Numbered from the stretch's first letter, positions 1 to 8,241 are shown. The stretch: DNA of 64,000 nucleotides from Chitinophagaceae bacterium IBVUCB2 (GCA_002127295.1 NFUV01000001.1:1674001-1738000); one strand, 5' to 3'. Program-made: numbers and translations. The notes: generated from the letters alone by a model not told the origin.

Positions 1-1014
1 GTAGTGTTTGAAATTCCCGATAACTTGAAAGAAAGTTTTCATTTTCAACAAGGGCAAAGCCTTACCATGCGTAAGACTTTAAACAATGAAGATGTTCGCC
101 GGACTTATTCTATTTGCAGCTCCCCTTTAGATAATGAATGGAGAGTTGCTATCAAAAAAGTGGATGGCGGATTATTTTCCTCTTTTGCAAATAATGAATT
201 AAAGAAAGGCGATATCCTGGAAGTAATGCAGCCGGTGGGTAAATTTTACGTTGAATTAGATCCTGCCAATAAAAAAAACTACCTGGGTATAGCAGCCGGC
301 AGTGGTATTACTCCACTACTTTCTATCATCAAAACTACATTACGAACCGAGCCACATAGCAGTTTCACTTTGGTTTATGGAAATAAAAACCGCAGTTCCA
401 TTATTTTCTTTGAGGAACTGGAAGGCCTTAAAAACAAATACCTGCAACGCTTTAATTTCATCAATATACTTAGCCGGGAAAGAACAGATGCGGCAATTAA
501 TTTTGGAAGAATCAACACTGATAAATTAAATGAGTTAGAGCAGCTGATAGATTATAATTCTTTTGACGAATCGTTTATCTGCGGACCCGAAGAAATGATA
601 TTTGCAGCAAAAGATTTTTTAGAAGCAAAAGGCATTGATAAAAAGAAAATACATTTTGAACTGTTTACTACTCCTGGCCAAAAAATAGCAACTAACAATC
701 AACAACGAACTACGGATAACAGTGGACCTACGAGCCAGGTCACCATTAAATTAGATGGCCGTTCTTTTGATTTCGATTTATCTCTGACCAGCGATACCAC
801 TATATTGGATGCAGCTTTAAAACAAGGAGCGGACTTACCTTTTGCCTGTAAAGGTGGCGTATGCTGTACCTGCAAAGCCAAACTGTTGGAGGGGCAAGTT
901 AGTATGGATGTACATTGGGGATTGGAAGATGAAGAAGTTGAACAAGGCTACATTCTTACCTGCCAGGCCCATCCAACTACAGAAAAGGTAGTTGTTGATT
1001 TTGACATCAAATAG
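1..1014 (+). CDS. paaE: 1,2-phenylacetyl-CoA epoxidase reductase subunit PaaE (5' partial)
   Basis: Reductase of the phenylacetyl-CoA epoxidase: it moves electrons from NAD(P)H through FAD and a [2Fe-2S] centre to the PaaA di-iron site in the cytoplasm. The gene is cut by the window's left edge. The frame is open from base 1, and roughly 20-25 N-terminal residues are missing against a usual ~350-residue PaaE, so the GTG at base 4 is an internal codon. Visible motifs are the FAD-binding RRTYSICS (about residues 32-39), the nucleotide-binding GIAAGSGITP (95-104), and a C-terminal plant-type ferredoxin domain with CKGGVCCTC (CX4CX2C) and a fourth Cys in LTCQ. Unlike the E. coli order paaABCDE, paaE lies upstream of paaA and is separated from it by 262 bases and a terminator. 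The assignment is secure. Confidence 0.95.
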   Translation, partial: VVFEIPDNLKESFHFQQGQSLTMRKTLNNEDVRRTYSICSSPLDNEWRVAIKKVDGGLFSSFANNELKKGDILEVMQPVGKFYVELDPANKKNYLGIAAGSGITPLLSIIKTTLRTEPHSSFTLVYGNKNRSSIIFFEELEGLKNKYLQRFNFINILSRERTDAAINFGRINTDKLNELEQLIDYNSFDESFICGPEEMIFAAKDFLEAKGIDKKKIHFELFTTPGQKIATNNQQRTTDNSGPTSQVTIKLDGRSFDFDLSLTSDTTILDAALKQGADLPFACKGGVCCTCKAKLLEGQVSMDVHWGLEDEEVEQGYILTCQAHPTTEKVVVDFDIK

Positions 1015-1137
1015 CACATCAAGTTTTTTTCTCAATAAAATATACCCTCTCTCAGGTATCAATTAACGTTAATTCAATGTTTTCTTTACAGTAGAGAATA
1101 TACAGCTGTCAAAGTTTTTAAACTGCCGTTCTCTAAA

Positions 1138-1145
1138 TAGTTTTG
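1138..1145 (+). promoter_or_regulatory. Candidate -7 promoter box (TAGTTTTG)
   Basis: TAGTTTTG matches the Bacteroidota -7 consensus TAnnTTTG exactly. No TTG lies 17-23 bases upstream; a T-run (1115-1119) is near the expected place. A start site near 1150 would place transcription only about 15 bases before the terminator at 1164-1192, so this would make either a very short RNA or an attenuated leader for paaA. Confidence 0.4.
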
Positions 1146-1163
1146 TTTTTCATGGTTATACTT

Positions 1164-1192
1164 AAAGGTTGCCTTAATTGGCGGCCTTTTTT
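1164..1192 (+). terminator. Intrinsic terminator between paaE and paaA
   Basis: A 10-bp stem (1164-1173 with 1180-1189, two G-T wobbles), a 6-base loop, and a T-run through 1192. It lies about 150 bases after the paaE stop and about 85 before paaA. It could end paaE transcripts, or act as an attenuator for transcripts begun at the TAGTTTTG box. Confidence 0.75.
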
Positions 1193-1250
1193 ATTAGTGT
1201 TAAAGCCCGTCTTTTCGTCAACAATTCACTCAAACAGGCGTTAGTTTTAG

Positions 1251-1258
1251 TAGATTTG
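1251..1258 (+). promoter_or_regulatory. Candidate -7 promoter box for paaA
   Basis: TAGATTTG matches TAnnTTTG. No good -33 TTG is visible at the usual spacing. The predicted start near 1263 leaves a leader of only about 14 bases before the ATG at 1277, and no Shine-Dalgarno sequence, as is common in this phylum. Confidence 0.5.
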
Positions 1259-1276
1259 TAACCTAAATTGAACGAT

Positions 1277-2218
1277 ATGACTGTTCAGGATTTTGAGCAA
1301 CTTTTTCAGCAAAAGATTGACAACGAAACAAAGATTGAACCTAAAGACTGGATGCCGGATGCATATCGAAAAACAAATATCCGCCAGATCAGTCAGCATG
1401 CCCATAGCGAAATAGTAGGTATGCTGCCCGAAGGCAATTGGATTTCCAGGGCTCCCTCCTTAAAAAGAAAAGCCATACTCATTGCCAAAGTGCAGGACGA
1501 AGCCGGCCATGGTTTGTATCTATATTCTGCTGCTGAAACATTGGGTATGAGCCGGGAGGAAATGATCAATGATCTGAACAGCGGAAAAGCAAAATATTCT
1601 TCCATCTTTAATTACCCCACATTAACATGGGCTGATATGGGTGCTGTTGGCTGGTTGGTTGACGGCGCAGCGATATTGAACCAGGTAATGCTTTGCAGAA
1701 CTTCCTATGGTCCGTATGCTAGAGCTATGGTCAGAATTTGTAAAGAAGAAAGTTTTCATCAACGCCAGGGCTTTGAAACATTATTGGTTTTATCAAGAGG
1801 AACTGATGAACAAAAAGCAATGTGCCAGGATGCAATCAATCGTTGGTGGTGGCCATCGCTGATGATGTTTGGACCAAGAGATTCCGAATCCACCAATAGC
1901 GATCAGAGCATGAAGTGGAAAATAAAAAGAAAAACGAACGATGAGTTGCGTCAACAATTTGTAGATATGGCAGTAGAGCAGGTAAAAGTTCTGGGAATGA
2001 AATTGCCTGATGAAAAATTAACATGGAATGAAGAAAGAAAACATTACGATTTTGGAGAAATAGATTGGAATGAATTCTGGAATGTAGTAAAAGGCAATGG
2101 CCCTTGCAACAAACAACGATTAGAAGCAAGAAGGAAAGCACATGAAGAAGGGCAATGGGTAAGAGAAGCAGCAATGGCATACGCAGAGAAAAGAAGATCA
2201 AAACAGAAAGCAGCTTAA
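1277..2218 (+). CDS. paaA: 1,2-phenylacetyl-CoA epoxidase catalytic subunit PaaA
   Basis: Di-iron oxygenase subunit that forms the ring 1,2-epoxide of phenylacetyl-CoA, working with PaaB, PaaC and PaaE. The protein (313 residues) has the ferritin-like family hallmarks: the near-invariant N-terminal block [10 protein letters not shown] and [15 protein letters not shown], then the iron-ligand motif QDEAGHG and a second ligand set in [11 protein letters not shown]. Length and sequence are normal for PaaA. The ATG at 1277 (MTVQDFEQ) fits the start of other PaaA proteins better than the in-frame TTG at 1268. It is first in a tight run with paaB (16-base gap), paaC and paaD, which supports one transcription unit. 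Confidence 0.97.
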   Translation: MTVQDFEQLFQQKIDNETKIEPKDWMPDAYRKTNIRQISQHAHSEIVGMLPEGNWISRAPSLKRKAILIAKVQDEAGHGLYLYSAAETLGMSREEMINDLNSGKAKYSSIFNYPTLTWADMGAVGWLVDGAAILNQVMLCRTSYGPYARAMVRICKEESFHQRQGFETLLVLSRGTDEQKAMCQDAINRWWWPSLMMFGPRDSESTNSDQSMKWKIKRKTNDELRQQFVDMAVEQVKVLGMKLPDEKLTWNEERKHYDFGEIDWNEFWNVVKGNGPCNKQRLEARRKAHEEGQWVREAAMAYAEKRRSKQKAA

Positions 2219-2234
2219 CTAGTAAAAAAATATA

Positions 2235-2600
2235 ATGAAAAATTTTATTAGAAAATTTTATTACGGTGATATCCCGGAAGAAAAAAGTGGTGGTGGTTCC
2301 TATCAAACTGTAAATGATACTACCAACTGGCCTCTATGGGAAGTCTTCATCCGTAGCAAACAAGGACTAGATCATAAACATGCCGGAAGCCTTCATGCTG
2401 CAGATGCACAAATGGCAATAGAAAATGCCAGAGATGTTTATACAAGAAGAATGGAAGGGGTAAGCATTTGGGTGGTAGAAAGTAAATATATCACTGCCTC
2501 TAATCCGGATGAAGCCGGCGAATTGTATGAGCCGGCCATTGATAAAGTATATCGTCACCCAACATTTTATGATTTGCCGGATGAAGTGAATCATATGTAA
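2235..2600 (+). CDS. paaB: 1,2-phenylacetyl-CoA epoxidase subunit PaaB
   Basis: Small structural subunit of the epoxidase, thought to bridge the PaaA-PaaC heterodimers. At 121 residues it is about 25 longer than the ~95-residue E. coli PaaB. The extra part is N-terminal (MKNFIRKFYYGDIPEEK and a short Gly-rich stretch), and the family core begins around WPLWEVFIRSKQG (residues ~33-45) with HAGSLHAADA and VYTRRMEG following. It lies 16 bases after paaA and 32 before paaC. The extension looks like a lineage feature rather than a wrong start, because the ATG at 2235 is well placed between the genes. Confidence 0.95.
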   Translation: MKNFIRKFYYGDIPEEKSGGGSYQTVNDTTNWPLWEVFIRSKQGLDHKHAGSLHAADAQMAIENARDVYTRRMEGVSIWVVESKYITASNPDEAGELYEPAIDKVYRHPTFYDLPDEVNHM

Positions 2601-2632
2601 TCACAGGTTGAAATGCTTAAATGATTTGAATA

Positions 2633-3364
2633 ATGAGTTCTCGATTGATTGATTATACATTACACTTAGCCGATACCACACTCATACTTTCACAAAGAAA
2701 TAGTGAGTGGTGCGGGCATGGGCCCATATTGGAACAGGATATTGCCATTACAAACATTTCACTTGATTTACTAGGACAATCAAGAAATTTTTATCAATAC
2801 GCTGCTTCATTAATTGGTGGTGATGCTACCGAAGATTCATTAGCTTACTTAAGAAAAGAAAGAGAGTTTAAAAACCTGCTATTAGTGGAGCAGGCGAATG
2901 GCGATTGGGGACAAACAATTTTACGTCAATATTTATACAGCCAGTTTCAATACTTACTGTTTGAAAAATTACAGCAATGTAATGATGAGCAGTTGATAGC
3001 TATGGCAGCTAAATCAATTAAAGAAACAGCATATCATGTTCGATGGAGTAGTGAATGGGTTATACGCCTTGGGGATGGCACAGAAGAAAGTCATTCCCGC
3101 ATGCTAAAAGCCATTGATGAACTATGGAGATACACTGGCGAAATGTTTATGCCTGCGGGTTATGAAACTATCGTTGAGGTTTCATCCCTAAAAAATGAAT
3201 GGCTGCAAAAGGTGACAAACATTTTTGCAGAGGCTACTTTACCCGTTCCTGAAAAAGTATTTATGCAGGCCGGCGGCAAAGAAGGAAAACATACGGAACA
3301 ACTTGGTTTTATATTAACGGAGTTACAATATATGCAAAGAGCTTATCCGGGAGCCCAATGGTAG
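2633..3364 (+). CDS. paaC: 1,2-phenylacetyl-CoA epoxidase subunit PaaC
   Basis: Structural, non-catalytic ferritin-like partner of PaaA. The 243-residue protein carries the PaaC signatures WCGHGPILEQDIAITN and LDLLGQSRN near the N terminus, then LVEQANGDWGQTILRQ and the helix KETAYHVRWSSEWVIRLGDG. Family knowledge says PaaC keeps the helical fold without a working di-iron centre. Its last codons overlap the start of paaD by 7 bases (3358-3364), a sign of translational coupling. Confidence 0.96.
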   Translation: MSSRLIDYTLHLADTTLILSQRNSEWCGHGPILEQDIAITNISLDLLGQSRNFYQYAASLIGGDATEDSLAYLRKEREFKNLLLVEQANGDWGQTILRQYLYSQFQYLLFEKLQQCNDEQLIAMAAKSIKETAYHVRWSSEWVIRLGDGTEESHSRMLKAIDELWRYTGEMFMPAGYETIVEVSSLKNEWLQKVTNIFAEATLPVPEKVFMQAGGKEGKHTEQLGFILTELQYMQRAYPGAQW

Positions 3365-3861
3365 AATCCCCTACGATAGAACAAAAAAAACTGTGGTCGA
3401 TACTGGAAACTGTAACCGATCCGGAAGTACCGGTTCTAACTATTACTGATCTGGGGATTGTAAGAGAGGTAAAAATAAACGGCGAGGAAGTAGAAGTCAT
3501 CATCACCCCTACTTACACCGGCTGCCCCGCCATGGATATGATTGCTATGAATATAAAAATGGCACTGCTCGAAAACGGCTTTCAGCATATAAAAGTCACT
3601 TCTGTTCTTTCTCCTGTATGGACAACCGATTGGATGAGTGAAGATGGAAAAAGAAAACTAAAAGAATACGGCATTGCGCCGCCGAATCCAACTCAGCAAG
3701 TTTGTAATAATGATTTATTTGCACCTGCCGAAGCTGTACAATGTCCACTTTGTAATTCCTATCATACCCATCGGATCAGTGAGTTTGGCAGCACCGCTTG
3801 TAAAGCTTTATATCAATGCGATGATTGCAAAGAACCCTTTGATTATTTTAAATGCCATTGA
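3358..3861 (+). CDS. paaD: Phenylacetate degradation protein PaaD (MIP18-type)
   Basis: PaaD is required for a working epoxidase and is thought to help mature its iron-sulfur or di-iron centres. The N-terminal ~100 residues form a MIP18/DUF59 domain, with VTDPEVPVLTITDLGIV and the conserved-Cys region TYTGCPAMDMI. The C terminus holds a zinc-ribbon-like segment with CPLC and CDDC pairs plus a final Cys (FKCH). Length (167) is normal. The start ATG at 3358 overlaps the paaC stop. The -33 part of the paaG promoter lies just after the paaD stop. Confidence 0.95.
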   Translation: MVESPTIEQKKLWSILETVTDPEVPVLTITDLGIVREVKINGEEVEVIITPTYTGCPAMDMIAMNIKMALLENGFQHIKVTSVLSPVWTTDWMSEDGKRKLKEYGIAPPNPTQQVCNNDLFAPAEAVQCPLCNSYHTHRISEFGSTACKALYQCDDCKEPFDYFKCH

Positions 3862-3868
3862 AAAATTT

Positions 3869-3897
3869 TTGATTGCCGGTTTAAGCATTTAGATTTG
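3869..3897 (+). promoter_or_regulatory. Promoter for paaG-paaI-paaY
   Basis: A TTG (3869-3871, within a T-run) and TAGATTTG (3890-3897) are spaced by 18 bases, matching the Bacteroidota pattern TTG-N17-23-TAnnTTTG. The predicted start near 3903 gives a leader of about 24 bases before the paaG ATG at 3927. It suggests paaGIY can be transcribed apart from paaABCD. Confidence 0.65.
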
Positions 3898-3926
3898 GTA
3901 CCCATCACTAATAAAAGTTATTCAAC

Positions 3927-4700
3927 ATGTCTTCAATCCTTTTTGAAATAAAAGATGCGATTGGTTTTATTACATTAAATCGTCCGGACAAACTCAATTC
4001 CTTTAACCGTGAAATGGCGTTGATGATGCAGGACGCTTTGGATAAATGCAAAGAGAATGCTGTTCGTTGTGTTTATATTACCGGCGCAGGTAAAGCATTT
4101 AGTGCCGGGCAAGATCTGGCAGAAGTAGCAGACCCTGACGGGCCGGGTATGCAAAGAATATTGAGTGAACATTATAATCCGATCGTAACAAGAATAAAAA
4201 AATTAGAGAAACCCGTTGTAGCCGCTATTAACGGAGTAGCGGCGGGTGCTGGAGCTAATATTGCATTGTGTTGTGACATAGTGGTGGCTTCCGAAAATGC
4301 ATCCTTTATCCAGGCATTTTCTAAAATTGGATTGATTCCAGATAGTGGCGGCACATTTACACTACCCAGATTAATAGGTTGGCAGAAAGCATCAGCCTTG
4401 ATGATGCTGGGAGAAAAAGTTAGTGCGGCCGATGCAGAGAAAATGGGAATGATCTATAAAGTATTTCCTACAGAAGCGTTTCAGGAAAATGCATTACTCA
4501 TTACCCATTATCTTGCTAAAATGCCTACCAAAGGATTAGCCTACACCAAATTGGTGTTAAATAATTCTGTGATCAATTGCTGGGATGAGCAGTTACAGGA
4601 TGAAGATATTTTTCAGCAACGGGCAGCACAAACGGCCGATTATAAAGAAGGTGTACAGGCTTTCCTGGAAAAAAGACAACCCAATTTCAAGGGTGAATAA
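3927..4700 (+). CDS. paaG: 1,2-epoxyphenylacetyl-CoA isomerase PaaG
   Basis: Crotonase-family enzyme that converts the ring epoxide of phenylacetyl-CoA to oxepin-CoA. The 257-residue protein has the CoA/oxyanion motifs FSAGQDL (58-64) and GVAAGAGAN (103-111). The two Glu residues of ordinary enoyl-CoA hydratases are absent, while Asp139 in GLIPDSGGT is present, the acid used by PaaG-type isomerases. The C-terminal SADYREGV-like segment (TADYKEGVQAFLEKR) also matches PaaG. It follows paaD by 65 bases, with its own promoter in the gap, and precedes paaI by 30. The PaaG call is favoured over PaaF because of the Asp motif. Confidence 0.93.
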   Translation: MSSILFEIKDAIGFITLNRPDKLNSFNREMALMMQDALDKCKENAVRCVYITGAGKAFSAGQDLAEVADPDGPGMQRILSEHYNPIVTRIKKLEKPVVAAINGVAAGAGANIALCCDIVVASENASFIQAFSKIGLIPDSGGTFTLPRLIGWQKASALMMLGEKVSAADAEKMGMIYKVFPTEAFQENALLITHYLAKMPTKGLAYTKLVLNNSVINCWDEQLQDEDIFQQRAAQTADYKEGVQAFLEKRQPNFKGE

Positions 4701-4730
4701 CCCGACGATATTTTTTATTAATCGATTTAT

Positions 4731-5165
4731 ATGGATAACGAAAAAAATCAACTTGCCAATACAGTCGTTTCACATATGATGAAAAACGACTTATTCAGTC
4801 AATGGCTCGGTATAGAATTGCTGGATATTAAGGAAGGATATAGCAAAATTAAAATGACGGTGCGGAAAGAAATGATCAATGGTTTTGGAATTGTACATGG
4901 TGGTATTGCTTTTTCATTAGCCGATAGTGCATTTGCATTTGCCTGTAATAATAGAAATGTTTTATCAGTAGCACTGGACACTTCGATCAATTTTATTAAA
5001 CCGGTACATGTGGATGATGTATTAATTGCAGAAGCAAAAGAATTACATAACGGCAAGTCAACGGGGCTTTATCATATTAATATTACCAACCAGAAAGAGC
5101 ATTTAATTGCACAGTTTAAAGGTCTTTGTTACAGAACCGACAAACCGCTTATTCCAAAAACCTGA
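4731..5165 (+). CDS. paaI: Hydroxyphenylacetyl-CoA thioesterase PaaI
   Basis: Hotdog-fold thioesterase that releases CoA from stalled ring-hydroxylated phenylacetyl-CoA products. The 144-residue protein carries the family motif NGFGIVHGGIAFSLADSAFA: HGG at 56-58 and Asp65, equivalent to the catalytic Asp of E. coli PaaI. It lies 30 bases after paaG. The stop at 5165 comes 11 bases before the best start of paaY, so no real overlap is needed. Other small hotdog thioesterases are possible, but the HGG/D spacing and the context make PaaI most likely. Confidence 0.92.
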   Translation: MDNEKNQLANTVVSHMMKNDLFSQWLGIELLDIKEGYSKIKMTVRKEMINGFGIVHGGIAFSLADSAFAFACNNRNVLSVALDTSINFIKPVHVDDVLIAEAKELHNGKSTGLYHINITNQKEHLIAQFKGLCYRTDKPLIPKT

Positions 5166-5176
5166 TTGTATTATTT

Positions 5177-5770
5177 ATGCTGTATGAATTCAAAGGGATA
5201 AAGCCGGTAGTACATGAATCATCATTTGTTCATCCGCAAGCGGCCGTAACGGGCAATGTAATTATTGGGAAAAATTGTTATATAGGTCCGGGTGCAGCTT
5301 TAAGAGGAGATTGGGGGCAAATCATTTTAGAAGATGGTTGCAATGTGCAGGAAAATTGTACCATTCATATGTTTCCGGGTATAACTGTATTATTAAAAGA
5401 AGGTGCCCATATTGGACATGGTGCTATAATCCATGGCGCTACTATCGGCAAAAATTGCCTGGTTGGTATGAATGCAGTAATAATGGATAATGTGCAGTTA
5501 GGCGATGAAAGTATCGTTGGTGCACTAACGTTAGTTAAAGAAGCAGAAATAATTCCTCCCAGAAGTTTAGTAGTGGGCAACCCGGGAAAAATAATTAAGC
5601 AGGTAAGCGATGAAATGATAAGCTGGAAAACCGAAGGCACTGCCTTGTACCAGCAGTTACCTGCGGAATGTCATACTTCATTAAAAATAGTTGGGTCGCA
5701 TTCAATGCCAGAAAATTTAAACAATACAATGCCGGATTCAGCTTATAAAAGTTGGAAACAGGATAAATAA
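5177..5770 (+). CDS. paaY: PaaY, gamma-carbonic-anhydrase-like hexapeptide-repeat protein
   Basis: Left-handed beta-helix protein of the PaaY/gamma-carbonic anhydrase family, with reported thioesterase activity on phenylacetate-pathway intermediates. The 197-residue protein has hexapeptide repeats from about residue 20 to 135 and three likely metal-ligand histidines: His64 (CTIH), His81 (IGHGAI) and His86 (IIHG). The C-terminal helix (DEMISWKTEGTALYQQL) is typical of PaaY. The ATG at 5177 is chosen over an upstream in-frame TTG at 5126, which would overlap paaI by 40 bases and add residues unlike the family. This closes the paa gene run. Confidence 0.93.
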   Translation: MLYEFKGIKPVVHESSFVHPQAAVTGNVIIGKNCYIGPGAALRGDWGQIILEDGCNVQENCTIHMFPGITVLLKEGAHIGHGAIIHGATIGKNCLVGMNAVIMDNVQLGDESIVGALTLVKEAEIIPPRSLVVGNPGKIIKQVSDEMISWKTEGTALYQQLPAECHTSLKIVGSHSMPENLNNTMPDSAYKSWKQDK

Positions 5771-6083
5771 AATTTTATAACCTCCGCTTTGTAAAGGAAA
5801 CTCTACAAAAATTTTGAAAAAAATCTACAAAAGCTTGCATAAGTAAAATCCCGGAGTTAATTTCGCTTTCTCAAATTCCACTCCTCCAAAAAGACCATAG
5901 AATTAAGTTCCACAATTACTCCTCGTTGAAACCACTGAGTCTTACATCCTGTTGATACACCGTACCAAGTCTATTCCTCATTGAAACCTCTGAGTCTCAA
6001 ATCCTGTTGATATGCCGTTCCAATTCTTCTAAAGCCCAACGGTTTAGTATTTACTATTATTTATAACATAAAAATCTCAGAGC
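5771..6083 (+). other. 313-base non-coding leader with a candidate promoter
   Basis: No gene is visible here. TTG (5835-5837) and TAATTTCG (5858-5865), spaced by 20 bases, resemble the phylum promoter with one mismatch (TTCG for TTTG). The predicted start near 5871 would give the T9SS gene at 6084 an unusually long leader of about 213 bases. That leader contains two tandem 49-bp repeats at 5920-6023. I see no clear terminator for the paa operon. Confidence 0.5.
5920..6023 (+). repeat. Two imperfect 49-bp direct repeats, period 55
   Basis: Copy 1 is 5920-5968 and copy 2 is 5975-6023, with a 6-base spacer. They differ at about 7 of 49 positions. Shared cores include TTGAAACC, TGAGTCT and ATCCTGTTGATA. 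They lie 60-160 bases before the start codon of a secreted T9SS protein, inside its probable leader. Two copies with the same flank and almost no spacer are not a CRISPR array. The function is unknown. Confidence 0.85.
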
Positions 6084-8204
6084 ATGAAAAAGTTTACTCT
6101 TTTAAAAGGATTGGCATTGCTTTTCCTAACGTCGGTAACTACCGTTTTAACGGCCCAACCCCCACGAACTGTGACATTAAGTCCAGCAACAACTCAAAAC
6201 ATTAATACAGGTGGTACTGTAAATTTTACTGCTACCAGAAACAGTAACGGTGGTAACTGGGCTGGTGGTAACAGCAGCTTTACTTATACCTGGAGTTCGA
6301 TACCTGCAGGAGCTACATTCACAAACAACCCTGATGTTACAGGTGATAACTCATCTTCAACTGTTGCAACTTTTCCTACACCAGGTTCCTACCAAATAAT
6401 CTGTTTTGTTCAGGAAGGTGGTGGCGGAGGAAATGCCACATCTCCTGCAACTACTGTTAATGTAACAGCACCCCCTCCTCCAACTGTGGTAATTAATCCT
6501 CCAGCTTTAGCTATCACTACAATTTTAACTGGCGGAAACGTTAACTTAACTGCAACCAGAAGTGCAAACGGTACATGGCCTGGTGGTAATGGTAACTTTA
6601 CCTATACCTGGAGCCTGGTTTCTGGACCTGGTGCGGTTGCATTTTCAAACAATCCAACAACTAATACCGGAACAACAGACGCTACAAATGCTACTGGTTT
6701 TGGCGTAGCGGGAATTTATACTATCCGTTGTACTGTACAAGAAGGCGGTACCGGTGGTGCCACTGTAAATTCTTCTACTAAAACTGTACAGGTATTAGCT
6801 GCTGCTCCTACTGCTGCTAACCTTTGGGCAACATCATCTGATGGTACAATTGTTTCAAGTTTTGTAGTTGCTAATGGAACTTGGTTTTCCGGACCAACTA
6901 CTGTATTTACTCCAACTTTTGGAGGAGCAAATGGCGGCTCAAGCACTGCTGCATTAGGCAGAAGCGATAAACTTACTCCCGCAACTGGCTATTTCTATTA
7001 CCTGCCAAACACAGGAGGTAATGCTGGCGTTATTGATATTTATGGTGCTAATGCTAACGGTACTTCAATTGCTGTAGTAGGCACAGTCGATTTAAATGGT
7101 GTTAACAATACTAATAGCCTCGGCTATGTACGTCTTGGTATGGGCCCTGATGGAACAGGTTGGATTTTAGCTGGAGATGGCTCAACTGTTTACCTTGCTA
7201 AATTTGTTCCTAATGCAATAGATGGTTTGCTTGCAGCAACAGTAACTGTTGAAGATAACAATGGTATCACCCTAGTGGGCGGCGCTGCATCTACTTTCCA
7301 AAATGGGGACGTTTGTATTTCGGGTAACGGCAATATTTTTGCCCTTGCAAATGACGGTAGTGGTGTCACACAAATATTTAAAGGTGCCCCTACAGGAAAT
7401 ACAACTACACTAACAAAAATTTTCGACCTGGTTGATAATAATGGAGCTCCTTTTACAGGATCTGTAAATGGTGTTGCTTTTGATTTGGCTGGCTCTTTAT
7501 ATCTTTCTACTGCGGCTGGTTTATATTATGTTGATGCAGCAACAGTAAATGGTCCTGCAGGTACGGTAGGATGTTTCTTGGTACGCAGCCAAACTGGGTT
7601 ACAAGATTTAGCATCGAATGTATTCCCAACTAACTCACCACTTCCTGTTGACCTGATCAGCTTTGCCGGTGCGTACAGCAACCAGAAAACGAACCTTAAC
7701 TGGGTAACTGAAAACTTACAGGACTTTGATCGTTTTGAGGTGGAGCGCAGCACTGATGGAAGCAATTTTGCTACTGTTGCTACAAAAGCTCCGGTACAAA
7801 CTGCAGCCAGAACTACCTATTTGCACACAGATGATTTATCTGCTGTAAATGGTACCGTATTCTACTATCGTCTTAAAATGATAGACATGAACGGACAGTT
7901 CAAATACAGCAATGTAATTCTGGTACGTAAAGATGGTACTATTAAAGGCATCCGCATCAACCCGAACCCTGTGGTAAGTGGTGGTGCAGCTACTTTACGT
8001 TTTGAAGCAACTGCTAAAGGCATTGTTGAATTCAGAATAGTTGATATGGCTGGGCGCATGGTATTGAAGCAGCAGAACAATGTTGCAGAAGGTATCAACA
8101 GCGTTCAGGTTAACAACCTTAACCGTTTGCAACCCGGTACATATATTTTACAAATGAATGATGGTACTGTATTACAGTCAACCAAGTTCATCATAGCACA
8201 ATAA
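6084..8204 (+). CDS. Large secreted T9SS protein with two Ig/PKD-like repeats
   Basis: Predicted surface or secreted protein of 706 residues; function unknown. An N-terminal signal peptide (residues 1-24, cut after LTAQ) is followed by two related Ig/PKD-like domains (about 27-125 and 130-235), each with GN..FTYTWS and a late C.VQEGG segment. A low-complexity Gly/Asn/Thr region (about 240-520) may form a propeller. A module starting LPVDLISF and holding FEVERSTDGSNF (about 525-620) commonly precedes T9SS tails. The last ~80 residues (GIRINPNPV, DMAGR, PGTYILQM) are a type A T9SS sorting domain. It is a single-gene unit: a long leader with tandem repeats upstream and a strong terminator just after the stop. 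Confidence 0.9.
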   Translation: MKKFTLLKGLALLFLTSVTTVLTAQPPRTVTLSPATTQNINTGGTVNFTATRNSNGGNWAGGNSSFTYTWSSIPAGATFTNNPDVTGDNSSSTVATFPTPGSYQIICFVQEGGGGGNATSPATTVNVTAPPPPTVVINPPALAITTILTGGNVNLTATRSANGTWPGGNGNFTYTWSLVSGPGAVAFSNNPTTNTGTTDATNATGFGVAGIYTIRCTVQEGGTGGATVNSSTKTVQVLAAAPTAANLWATSSDGTIVSSFVVANGTWFSGPTTVFTPTFGGANGGSSTAALGRSDKLTPATGYFYYLPNTGGNAGVIDIYGANANGTSIAVVGTVDLNGVNNTNSLGYVRLGMGPDGTGWILAGDGSTVYLAKFVPNAIDGLLAATVTVEDNNGITLVGGAASTFQNGDVCISGNGNIFALANDGSGVTQIFKGAPTGNTTTLTKIFDLVDNNGAPFTGSVNGVAFDLAGSLYLSTAAGLYYVDAATVNGPAGTVGCFLVRSQTGLQDLASNVFPTNSPLPVDLISFAGAYSNQKTNLNWVTENLQDFDRFEVERSTDGSNFATVATKAPVQTAARTTYLHTDDLSAVNGTVFYYRLKMIDMNGQFKYSNVILVRKDGTIKGIRINPNPVVSGGAATLRFEATAKGIVEFRIVDMAGRMVLKQQNNVAEGINSVQVNNLNRLQPGTYILQMNDGTVLQSTKFIIAQ

Positions 8205-8211
8205 TTCTTTA

Positions 8212-8241
8212 AAAGGGATGGCTTCCTGTCATCCCTTTTTT
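8212..8241 (+). terminator. Intrinsic terminator after the T9SS gene
   Basis: A perfect 9-bp stem (8212-8220 with 8230-8238), a 9-base loop, and a T-run to 8241, starting 8 bases after the stop codon of the 706-residue T9SS protein. Confidence 0.92.

Noticed and set aside
1836-2306. 156-codon open frame antisense to paaA and paaB
   Set aside because: It lies wholly opposite well-conserved paa genes, its translation is Leu/Phe-rich shadow sequence, and there is no promoter or recognisable family.
5126-5176. Upstream TTG start for paaY
   Set aside because: It would overlap paaI by 40 bases and add 17 residues unlike PaaY. The ATG at 5177 gives a normal N terminus.
5920-6023. Possible CRISPR repeats (TTGAAAC-type core)
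   Set aside because: Only two copies, both 49 bases with mismatches along their length and a 6-base spacer; no cas genes in the window. They are better described as tandem direct repeats.
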